In this document: positions 19,601 to 25,958 of the stretch, piece by piece
How positions within the stretch are numbered: the stretch's first letter is position 1
How the letters are laid out: the number at the start of each line of letters is the position of its first letter
Origin: PALSA-129 sp963842505
GTDB lineage: Bacteria > Acidobacteriota > Terriglobia > Bryobacterales > Bryobacteraceae
Reading direction: 5' to 3'
NCBI GenBank assembly: GCA_963842505.1
Contig: CAWJGZ010000001.1
Location: 2,311,388-2,375,387 of the forward strand
Length of the DNA: 64,000 bases
The notes under the pieces: model-generated
What the model was told of the DNA's origin: nothing
Databases searched by the model: none
Seen by the model: the letters and a program-made list of their open reading frames with translations, nothing else
Made by a program: the position numbers and the translations under genes

Positions 19601-20134
19601 CCGGCGGTGAAGGCTGCCATTCCAATTGCCGACGCCCGCGATATCTACGTGGCGCGCACGTACGCGTATGTGGCGGCGGCGAAGCAGGGCCTCGCCATAG
19701 TGAATGTCGAGCGGCCGGAGCGGCCCGGCAAGCCCAAGTTTTTCAACGCCGGAGGGGCCATCAACGACGCGCGAGCGGTGAAGATCGGGATGACCAACGC
19801 CAGCCTGTTCGGCTACGTGGCGGACGGGCGCAACGGGCTGCGCGTGCTGCAATTGACCGCGCCCAACCGGACCGAAGGGCTGTGGGGCTTCAGCCCGCCG
19901 CCGGAGCCGGAATTGATCGCCACGTTTCGCACAAAGGGTGAAGCGGTGGACATTTCCAAAGGATTGGACCGCGACCGGGCGGTGGATGAGAGCGGCAACC
20001 AGTTGGCGGTATTTGGACGGCGCGGCGCGCGGCCCTTCCATCTGGACGAGATGCAGCGCCTGTATCTGCGCGACGGACGGCTTTACACGGTGACGGACCA
20101 GCCACCAGGCCGGGCGGCGGGAGGAACGCGATGA
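16634..20134 (+). CDS. Ten-heme cytochrome fused to an LVIVD-type beta-propeller
   Basis: A protein of 1166 residues from the ATG at 16634 (a TTG lies just before it). After a signal peptide come heme sites between residues about 25 and 705: eight CxxCH (CTDCH, CTACH, CVVCH, CVDCH twice, CYACH, CFGCH, CTDCH) and two CX4CH (CEAAKCH, CGNKGCH). Residues about 790-1075 contain six short repeats of the LVIVD kind, for example LYASKGHGGVEIYDV, VYVSCERGLAIVSVEDP, AFVTDSTGVTVIDI and AYVAAAKQGLAIVNVERP, expected to form a beta-propeller. No membrane segment follows, so the protein is periplasmic or exported to the surface. It may be the terminal, substrate- or mineral-facing cytochrome of the operon; this role is inferred from position. 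Confidence 0.85.
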   Translation: MRWMATLLAMAGCSAGAAQAQSSGCEAAKCHVGIEAMHASPAVRLACTDCHGGRADTTDKLQAHVRPRDAALWPTSANPPRTYAALNRESDEFVRFINPGDLRVADQTCGNKGCHGAIVAKVRTSMMTHGAFLWGAALYNNGGFPLKRPVFGESYGPGGVSQKLTAAPAPSAAEIKLKAMLPELWPLPQFEATEPGNTLRVFERGDDRLSNRGFGTLTRTDPVFQGLQRTRLLDPLLSFLGTNDQPGDYRSSGCTACHVVYANDRDPAHSGPYAARGHLGTSFTNDPTIPKNEEGHPIQHRLTRSIPSSQCVVCHMHPGTSYAFQYYGYMWWDNETDGEAMYPPQTKQWKPEDAARSLERNPESASLKGNWSDPAFLRNVRDLNSKMKQTQFADFNGHGWIYRAVYKHDREGNWLDKDGNKVSFNDPKKFDKAVHLSDIHLDKGMQCVDCHFEQDSHGDGHLYGEPRAAVEIDCVDCHGSVRARAMLKTSNTAAPEGGNDLSRLRTPFGTRRFEWVSGKLMQRSMVTDNLEWNVSQVLDSITPGSPNYNEKARLAKTIEKDGMTWGRAGAAPERLAHNDEQMSCYACHSSWMTSCFGCHLSMKANANRPTLHNEGDVASRNFTTYNFQVLRDDVFMLGLDSTAKKNRIAPVRSSSAILVSSQNANREWLYHQEQTISAEGYSGQAFNPHFPHTVRTRETKTCTDCHISRENDNNAWMAQLLLEGTNFVNFMGRYVYVGEGSSGFQAVAVTEHDEPQAVMGSYLHKLAYPENYAKFAKTRELTEAYEHGGTTLNLQLRGEYLYASKGHGGVEIYDVADIDNKRFAERIISAPVSPVGQRLYVKTKDARWIASPTTLGVDPARRRNPENEEQPIHLMYAFLYVADAQEGLILINAATLLDGDPRNNFLKRSVTFNPDGVLNGANFVVTAGDYVYVSCERGLAIVSVEDPMKPAVVAMAPLRGAGHSAIQFRYAFVTDSTGVTVIDITDVKRPAVKAAIPIADARDIYVARTYAYVAAAKQGLAIVNVERPERPGKPKFFNAGGAINDARAVKIGMTNASLFGYVADGRNGLRVLQLTAPNRTEGLWGFSPPPEPELIATFRTKGEAVDISKGLDRDRAVDESGNQLAVFGRRGARPFHLDEMQRLYLRDGRLYTVTDQPPGRAAGGTR

Positions 20135-21930
20135 AGCGTAGCTGTGAGAATGTCGCAGGTCAACGGGCAGGGCAGGCGGCACCGCCTGCCTCACCACGCC
20201 GCCCGCGCTTCTTGATGATGCTGCCGGCTCTGTTTACGGCGGCGCTGTGGGGGCAGGCGAATCTGGCCACGAACTGGGTGAACGGCCTGCCAGCCGCCAT
20301 CGTGCTGCATGGCTCGACGGGCCTGCCGGTGACTGGCGCTTCGCCTGCCGAGCCGGGCGAAACGCTGATCTTGCAAGGCTCCGGCTTTTCGAGCGGCGCG
20401 CAGATTCTGGTGGGTGGCGCAGCCGTGGACACTATCGTGATCGACGACGGCGACGCGCAGTTTGCGCTGCCGGCGGGCGCGGGCGGGAGCTTTTTGGAAA
20501 TTGCCGTGATCGGCGGAGATGGCGGCCAGAGCCCCGCCGCCGTGATCCCGGTGGATGCTCCGTTCGACGCCGTGCAACTGGCCGCGGCGGATGTGCAGAC
20601 GCTGGTTACCAACGCGACAATGGCTTCGGCTGCCGCGGGCCTGGCCGTTGCGGTGGTGGACCGGGCGGGAGACATACTGGCGATCTACCGGCGCCCGGTT
20701 GCCACGGATGCCGACGTGGAGAAGGCTCTCTCGCTCGCGCGCACGGGCGCTTTCTTCAGCAGCCAGGCCACGCCGCTTTCCTCGCGCACGGTGCAAGCGA
20801 TCAGCCAGCCCAATTTTCCCATGGGAATTCCCAACCAGCCGTCAGGTCCGCTGTTCGGAATTGGAAACACGAATCGCGGCTGCAATTTCAATGTGACTTT
20901 TTTGCCGGGCCAAATGCTGCCGCAATTACAGAACGCGACGGGAACCGGTTATGGCCTGGGAATGGCGACTGCGCCGGGCGGGCTGCCGTTGTTTCGCAGC
21001 GGCATCACCGTGGTGGGCGGCATCGGCGTGGCGGGCGCCGGAAGCGATGACTCCGGCGAATACATCGCGGCGGCATCGGCGCAGACATCGGGCTTCTTCG
21101 TCCAATTGCCGCTGCCCGACCCCGGCGCGGTGTATATCAATGGCATCCGGCTACCCTTCATCAATAGCACTGCCCCGACCGGTGTGGCCGTTCCCAACCC
21201 CTTCCTCATCCCAGCCGGTGCCTACCAGGTGGGGCCGCTCAACGGCATGCCGGCGCCCGAGGGCTGGCTGGTAGGTCCATCGGCCAGCGCGACGCTGAGC
21301 GTGGCGGACGTGAGCGCGATTGTGCAAAGCGCCATCGACACGGCCAGCCTGACGCGCGCGGCGATCCGGCTGCCGGTGGGCACGCGCGCCAGCATGGTGA
21401 TTTCGGTGGCCGATCTGGATGGCAACATTCTGGCGCTTTACCGCATGCCGGACGCGCTGATTTTTTCGATCGACGTGGCGCTCACCAAAGCGCGCAACGT
21501 GGTCTACTTCTCCGGCCCCAACCGCGATCCGCGCGATCTGCCGGGCGTGCCGCTGGAGACGGGCGTGACCAACCGCACCGTGGGCTTCGGTTCACAGCCG
21601 TATTTTCCATCGGGAATCTGGAACACCCAGCCAGGACCCTTCGCGGCCATGTACGCGGCTGATACGGCCAACCCGTGCACGCAAGGCAACCAGCCGGCAA
21701 ACCCGAACCAATCCGGCATCGTGTTCTTCCCCGGATCGGCGCCGCTCTATCGCAACGGTCAACTGGTGGGCGGGCTGGGGGTATCGGGCGACGGGGTGGA
21801 CCAGGACGATTTCGTGACGTCGGGCGGGGCGGTGAACTTCCTGGCGCCCGCCGGGATTCGCGCCGATCAGCTCTTCATTCGCGGCATCCGGTTGCCATAC
21901 TGGAGTTTTCCGCGAAACCCGGAACAGTAA
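20131..21930 (+). CDS. Secreted protein with two GlcG/HbpS-like (heme-binding type) domains
   Basis: A 599-residue protein whose start overlaps the cytochrome stop as ATGA. The signal region is long (polar to about 27, then FLMMLPALFTAALWGQA). Residues about 45-140 look like an IPT/TIGR03437-like beta domain (GETLILQGSGFSSGAQILV). Two related domains follow, about 150-330 and 395-590, each with the GlcG/HbpS pattern (AAAGLAVAVVDRAGDILAIYRRP; SMVISVADLDGNILALYRMP) ending in a glycine-rich VGGIGVAGAGSDD or VGGLGVSGDGVDQDD stretch. HbpS members bind heme or sense redox state; the presence of a heme here cannot be judged. It is the last gene of the operon before the IS110 element. Confidence 0.78.
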   Translation: MKRSCENVAGQRAGQAAPPASPRRPRFLMMLPALFTAALWGQANLATNWVNGLPAAIVLHGSTGLPVTGASPAEPGETLILQGSGFSSGAQILVGGAAVDTIVIDDGDAQFALPAGAGGSFLEIAVIGGDGGQSPAAVIPVDAPFDAVQLAAADVQTLVTNATMASAAAGLAVAVVDRAGDILAIYRRPVATDADVEKALSLARTGAFFSSQATPLSSRTVQAISQPNFPMGIPNQPSGPLFGIGNTNRGCNFNVTFLPGQMLPQLQNATGTGYGLGMATAPGGLPLFRSGITVVGGIGVAGAGSDDSGEYIAAASAQTSGFFVQLPLPDPGAVYINGIRLPFINSTAPTGVAVPNPFLIPAGAYQVGPLNGMPAPEGWLVGPSASATLSVADVSAIVQSAIDTASLTRAAIRLPVGTRASMVISVADLDGNILALYRMPDALIFSIDVALTKARNVVYFSGPNRDPRDLPGVPLETGVTNRTVGFGSQPYFPSGIWNTQPGPFAAMYAADTANPCTQGNQPANPNQSGIVFFPGSAPLYRNGQLVGGLGVSGDGVDQDDFVTSGGAVNFLAPAGIRADQLFIRGIRLPYWSFPRNPEQ

Positions 21931-21978
21931 GCAGGAGAGGCGAGCGGTTTGTGCCGCCTGTCAGTCAGCCGCGAGATA

Positions 21979-22064
21979 GGATCGAAAAAGCGGAGCGCCG
22001 GTTGGAGAGCCGGCGTTGCGGGCCGCAGGCCCGCGCCGACAGACGACAAAAAACGATCGTCTGT
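21979..22064. repeat. Dispersed palindromic repeat (copy 1)
   Basis: Positions 21979-22034 match 36736-36790 closely. Both hold two hairpins: one built on CGCCGG...CCGGCG and one on GCGGGCC...GGCCCGC. At 22039-22064 a second unit, ACAGACGA...TCGTCTGT with an A-rich loop, recurs at 38672-38697. These look like REP-type intergenic repeats. Here they lie between the end of the cytochrome operon and the IS110 element. Confidence 0.75.
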
Positions 22065-22092
22065 TTGAATGTATAAGGGCGCAGATGAAGAA

Positions 22093-22165
22093 GGGTTCTC
22101 CTGAAGGGTACAATGCCGAGACCGGCTTAGCAGAGCCGGCTCAGAAACCTCAATCAGGAGAACCC
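22093..22165 (+). promoter_or_regulatory. Inverted repeat covering the IS110 transposase ribosome site
   Basis: GGGTTCTCCTGA at 22093-22104 is perfectly complementary to TCAGGAGAACCC at 22154-22165. The second arm contains the AGGAG ribosome site for the ATG at 22167. Between the arms is a second, smaller hairpin around 22119-22142 (CCGGCT...AGCCGG). A transcript starting upstream of 22093 would therefore hide its own ribosome site, limiting transposase made by read-through. The region may also be part of the guide (bridge) RNA known from IS110 elements; no loop has been matched to a target. Confidence 0.7.
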
Positions 22166-22166
22166 A

Positions 22167-23219
22167 ATGAACGTCAACCACTATATCGGATTCGATGTAC
22201 ACAAGAAAACCGTCAGCTACTGCGTGAAGACTGCCGACGGGGCGATCGTCGAGGAGGGCAGGCTGCGGGCCACGCGCCAGGTGTTGAAGGAGTGGGCGCA
22301 GAAGCGCACAGAGGCATGGCACGGAGCGATGGAAGCCACGCTGTTCAGCGGCTGGATTTACGATGTGCTGAAGCCGTTTGCGGCCGAACTGCAGATGGGG
22401 CACCCAGCAATGATGAAAGCCATCGGGGCGGCCAAGAAGAAGAACGACAAGCTGGATGCGCGGAAAATCGCGGACCTGGTGCGCTGCAATCTGTTGCCAG
22501 CGTGCTACGTGGCACCGCCGGAAATCCGCGAACTACGGCGGATGCTGCGCTACCGCAGCGTGGTGGTGGCGCAGGCGGTGCGCATGAAGAACAAGATGAG
22601 CGGGCTGCTCATGGAGGTGGGTGCGGAGTACAGCAAGAAGCGACTGCACGGGAAGAAATATTTCAGCGAGTTGATGGGCCAGTTGGAAGAGGTACCAGGA
22701 TCGGTGAAGGATATGCTGCGGCTGAGTCGGGGTGCGCTGGAAATGTTCGAGACGACGCAGCGGCAACTGCTGGAGCGGCTGCAAAAAGAGCCTCTGCTGA
22801 CCAAACGGGCGAAGCTGCTGCAGAGCATAGGCGGAGTGGGCGAGGTGACGGCGCTGACTTGGGCGTTGGAAATCTGCGACCCGCTGCGGTTCCATTCGAT
22901 TGGCGATGCGGTGAGTTATTGCGGGCTGACTTCTGCGTTGGACTCATCGGCCGACAAGCAACAGCGGGGGCCGATCTCGAAGCAGCGCAACGCTCACTTG
23001 CAAACGGTGCTGATCGAGGCGGCAAAGTTGGCACCGCGGTGGAACCCGCAACTGGCAGCGATCCACGAGCGGGAAGCCCAGCGCGGCCACCGCAATCGGG
23101 CGACCCTGGCGGTGGCACGCAAGCTGGTGGCCTATCTGCTGGCGGTGGACAAATCCGGAAAACCGTTCCAAATCCGCACTCCGGCAACCGTAGCACAGGA
23201 GGTGGAAACCGCGGCCTAA
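22167..23219 (+). CDS. IS110-family transposase (DEDD recombinase)
   Basis: A complete 350-residue transposase. The N-terminal RuvC-like half has the DEDD residues: Asp in YIGFDVHKK (residue 10), Glu in GAMEATLFSGW, and two Asp in KKNDKLDARKIADL. A coiled-coil middle follows. The C-terminal Tnp_IS116/IS110/IS902 domain has LLQSIGGVGEVTALTWA, YCGLTSALDSS (candidate catalytic Ser) and GPISKQRNAHLQTVLIEAA. Length and order are normal for the family, and I see no frameshift, so it may be active. IS110 enzymes act with an element-encoded bridge RNA that pairs with donor and target DNA. Confidence 0.96.
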   Translation: MNVNHYIGFDVHKKTVSYCVKTADGAIVEEGRLRATRQVLKEWAQKRTEAWHGAMEATLFSGWIYDVLKPFAAELQMGHPAMMKAIGAAKKKNDKLDARKIADLVRCNLLPACYVAPPEIRELRRMLRYRSVVVAQAVRMKNKMSGLLMEVGAEYSKKRLHGKKYFSELMGQLEEVPGSVKDMLRLSRGALEMFETTQRQLLERLQKEPLLTKRAKLLQSIGGVGEVTALTWALEICDPLRFHSIGDAVSYCGLTSALDSSADKQQRGPISKQRNAHLQTVLIEAAKLAPRWNPQLAAIHEREAQRGHRNRATLAVARKLVAYLLAVDKSGKPFQIRTPATVAQEVETAA

Positions 23220-23246
23220 AAACCCGAAACCCGGGGTTCACGGTCC

Positions 23247-23387
23247 GCCCCCCTTTCCCTGCACCGTCGATTATAGGGAACAGGAGCCGGTGGTCCAGGG
23301 TTCGCTCCGCCGCGCCAAAGTACGGCGCGCCCTTGACCACCGGCTCCTGTTCCCAAGAAAACCTGCTGAGAAGAGGGAAAGGGGGGC
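23247..23387. repeat. Nested foldback structure downstream of the IS110 transposase
   Basis: Three nested arms pair perfectly: 23247-23260 with 23374-23387 (14 bases, GCCCCCCTTTCCCT type), 23276-23295 with 23335-23354 (20 bases, starting GGGAACAGGAGCC), and CGCGCC 23311-23316 with GGCGCG 23324-23329. The whole could fold into one long cruciform or RNA hairpin with two internal bulges. It lies 27 bases after the transposase stop. Confidence 0.8.
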
Positions 23388-23745
23388 CTTGGGACTTCTC
23401 CTACGCCGGGAGCTGTCCTTCCGCGCACCGATTTGTCAGCGATCCGCCGGCCGTTCCTCGCCTAGGTAGGACTGCACGACAGAGGTCTTCCTCCCGATGT
23501 GCCACTTCGTCTGTTTCGAGGCCGGCCGGTTTCACTCAGATTCAATCTTCGTGGACGGCTCTATGCTGTTCCCGCAAATGGATGTCTGGTCACGCTGATG
23601 CGTTGGCCCAATCCCCAACGGATCCAAAACGACAAATCAGAGCAACCGTCAACCCATCGGCTGTCGCGCTTCAGGAAACCCTCCCGTCAAGTGCAGGGAG
23701 AGCTGCGTTTTCCCTTGACAAGTCCTTATCATGGATGTCCCACGC
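23388..23745. other. Intergenic region, no gene seen
   Basis: About 360 bases between the IS110 foldback and the end of the leftward TIMP-like gene. Open frames here lack ribosome sites and any recognisable protein pattern. I see no RNA gene. It may include the right end of the IS or remnants of older sequence. Confidence 0.4.
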
Positions 23746-24717
23746 CTACGGTTCCTTCGGAATCAGCAGCACCTGGTTGGAGCAGCCGCGAGCGTCGATG
23801 TGGAAGCGCTTGGGGCCGGATAGCAGCTTGACCTTATCGGGGAATCCGGGGGCGTAGCCGGAAAGCTGGTAGTCGCCGGCTTCCAGGCCGTCGAACAGGA
23901 ACTTTCCGGATGCGTCGGAGCGCGTGTAGCGCATCCCGCCGGCGGACTTCAACTCCACCGTAACGCCGGGGACGGGCGAGTCGATCTTGTCAGCGTCGCG
24001 TTGCTTGACCTGATAGAGCGCATCAAAGGTGGTGAACCCTTCCAGACGTCCCGAGGCCGCTTTGCGTTCCTTATAGAAATAGAGGTAAGCAAGGTCGGGG
24101 CCGGCATCTGACAGCCGGCGGGTGCGCGTGCAACTGTCGGTTTCCATGATGTCGGTGTCTTCGTCGCTGTCGGCGTACACCAGGTACGTCTCACCGGTCT
24201 GGAAATCGAAACCGCAATCGCCGAAGGGCGTCCAGACGTCGAAGACCTGGTCTTTGGCGTCATCATTGTTGTCCTTGTCCTTGTCCTTCTGGTTGTCGTC
24301 ATCGTCGTCACCGTTGCGGAAGACGGTGGTGACGCGGAATCGAACGCGCTTGCCGTGGCCCAGCACGGCGGAAAAGAGATCCACCAGGGATTTTTGCGAG
24401 TCGGCCTTGTCGAGGCGGCTGCGCTGATCCTCCGGGAGATCGGGAAAAGTCTTACGGAAGACTTCCTTCAACGTGGCCAGGTTCTGTGGAGAGCGATCGG
24501 AGAGGAAACGCTCATTGGCGTGGTTGAGCAATTGGAGCGACGGCCGGCGCGAAAGGCTCCAGTCTTCCAGGAACGTTGGCGAGATGGATTCCACCGTGCC
24601 GATGAAGACGGTGCTGCTGTAGGCCACCTCATTGCAGACCGGCACAGTGACCTGGCAGCCGCAAGGGAAGGCCGGCCGAGCCAGAAGAGCCAGCGAACAC
24701 AGTAAGATACCCCTCAT
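23746..24717 (-). CDS. Secreted TIMP/netrin-like protein with carboxypeptidase-regulatory-like C-terminus
   Basis: A 323-residue protein from the ATG at 24717, with signal peptide MRGILLCSLALLARPAFP followed by CGCQVTVPVC, the Cys start typical of TIMP/netrin-like domains, and AYSSTVFIGTVESI. A very acidic Asp/Lys/Asn-rich stretch follows (DDDDDNQKDKDKDNND), then CGFDFQTGETYLVYA with CTRTRRLSDAGPDLAYL. A beta-sandwich of the SdrD/CarboxypepD_reg type (GVTVELKSAGGMRYTRSDAS) lies near the end. The function is unknown; similar secreted proteins are frequent in Acidobacteriota. It is divergent from the thioredoxin-fold gene, with 55 bases between the two starts. Confidence 0.75.
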   Translation of the reverse strand: MRGILLCSLALLARPAFPCGCQVTVPVCNEVAYSSTVFIGTVESISPTFLEDWSLSRRPSLQLLNHANERFLSDRSPQNLATLKEVFRKTFPDLPEDQRSRLDKADSQKSLVDLFSAVLGHGKRVRFRVTTVFRNGDDDDDNQKDKDKDNNDDAKDQVFDVWTPFGDCGFDFQTGETYLVYADSDEDTDIMETDSCTRTRRLSDAGPDLAYLYFYKERKAASGRLEGFTTFDALYQVKQRDADKIDSPVPGVTVELKSAGGMRYTRSDASGKFLFDGLEAGDYQLSGYAPGFPDKVKLLSGPKRFHIDARGCSNQVLLIPKEP

Positions 24718-24772
24718 TTGCTTCCATGCTATCACTGACGGCCCTATGGTACGCTTTGAGCCGGAGGTGGCC

Positions 24773-25951
24773 ATGCGCCCATTTGTCCTTGCATTACTTT
24801 TATCACCTGGAGTGTTCGCACAGGCATTACCGGATGCGGCTGCGCTGGTCAAGGATCAGGCGGCTGCCGTAAAGAAACATGCCAGCCTGCGTTATGACGG
24901 CGACATGACCATCGAAATGACCGGCCAGATGCCCATGAAAATATCCGGGGAGATCTCGATGGCGCTTCAGAACCCGGGCAAGATGCGAATGGACAGCAAG
25001 ATCCAGGGGATCACAATCACCGTGGTTTCGGACGGGGAAACCACCTGGGCGTACAATTCGATGGCCAACCAGTACGTGAAAAAGAATGTGGCGCTGGGGC
25101 CCGCGGGGATCGTGCAGATGATGGGCCTGCCGAACGTGCCCGACATTTCGAAAATGTCCGCCACCAGCAAGACTTTGCGCGACGAGACTCTCGAAATCGA
25201 CGGCCAGAAGCATGATTGCTGGGTGGTGGAAACCAAGGTCGGCAACATGGAGGTTCCCGAGGCTCAGGGGGCCAAGGTCAGCGACATGGTGATGACGGTG
25301 TGGCTCGATAAGAAGCTGGGGATGGACTTACAGTCGGCCGTGTCGATGAATATGGCGGTGATGGGCAACTCGATCGGGATGAGTCAGAAGATGGTGAAAA
25401 AGAATCTCAAGCTGGACGAAACGATGCCGGATTCGTTTTTCGCCTTCACGCCTCCCGAGGGCGCCACGGAAACCGAGAATCTGATGGGATCGGCGTTGCC
25501 CAAAGCTGATCTGGCGGGGAAAGACGCGCTGGCTTTCGATATCAAGGGACTGGACGGCAAGTCTTATAGCTTGGCGAAGCTCAAGGGCAAGCCGGTGCTG
25601 CTCGATTTTTGGGCCACGTGGTGCGGCCCGTGCCGGAAATCCATGCCGGTGGTTGAGAAAATGTACCAGGATTTCAAGGAGCAGGGGTTGGTGGTTCTGG
25701 CCGTGGATGCGGGCGAGGAACGTTCCACGGTAGAGGGCTTTCTGAAGAAGACGCCGCTGCCGTATCCGGTGGCGCTGAGCGGGGAATCGAACATTGCGGA
25801 AGCGTACCACGTAGCGGCGTTCCCGACATTTGTGATGATCGGGCGCGACGGGAAGATTGCGGCGCACCAAGTCGGCTACGGCGGGGAAGCCGAGCTGCGG
25901 GATATGGCGAAGAAAGCCGGTCTCGCGGATGCGGCGGCCAAGGGGAAATAA
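24773..25951 (+). CDS. Secreted lipoprotein-sorting-like domain fused to a TlpA-type thioredoxin
   Basis: A 392-residue protein. The ATG at 24773 is preceded by GGAGGT (24763-24768) and opens a signal peptide (MRPFVLALLLSPGVFAQ). Residues about 20-235 resemble the LolA/LolB-like or DUF2092 fold (SLRYDGDMTIEMTGQMPMK, TWAYNSMANQYVKKN). Residues about 250-385 are a TlpA/AhpC-type thioredoxin with active site WCGPCRKSMPV near 282-285 and the cis-Pro region VAAFPTFVMIGRDGK. It is periplasmic and probably a disulfide reductase; the partner is unknown. The fusion recurs in Acidobacteriota to my knowledge. Confidence 0.85.
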   Translation: MRPFVLALLLSPGVFAQALPDAAALVKDQAAAVKKHASLRYDGDMTIEMTGQMPMKISGEISMALQNPGKMRMDSKIQGITITVVSDGETTWAYNSMANQYVKKNVALGPAGIVQMMGLPNVPDISKMSATSKTLRDETLEIDGQKHDCWVVETKVGNMEVPEAQGAKVSDMVMTVWLDKKLGMDLQSAVSMNMAVMGNSIGMSQKMVKKNLKLDETMPDSFFAFTPPEGATETENLMGSALPKADLAGKDALAFDIKGLDGKSYSLAKLKGKPVLLDFWATWCGPCRKSMPVVEKMYQDFKEQGLVVLAVDAGEERSTVEGFLKKTPLPYPVALSGESNIAEAYHVAAFPTFVMIGRDGKIAAHQVGYGGEAELRDMAKKAGLADAAAKGK

Positions 25952-25958
25952 TCACTCT

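Larger units (their letters stand above)
22093..23387 (+). mobile_element. IS110-family insertion sequence
   Basis: One transposase gene with structured flanks: a 12-base inverted repeat on the left and a 141-base nested foldback on the right. IS110 elements lack conventional terminal inverted repeats, so the exact ends cannot be fixed from one copy; the limits given are those of the structured flanks. Insertion is in the intergenic gap after the cytochrome operon, so no gene is visibly broken. Confidence 0.7.

Noticed and set aside
23715..23745. TTGACA resembling a -35 box
   Set aside because: No matching -10 at normal spacing and it points into the 3' end of an opposing gene.
22016..23857. 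613-codon plus-strand frame spanning the IS110 gene and its downstream repeat
   Set aside because: The transposase in another frame is full length with catalytic residues; this frame crosses the foldback and intergenic DNA.
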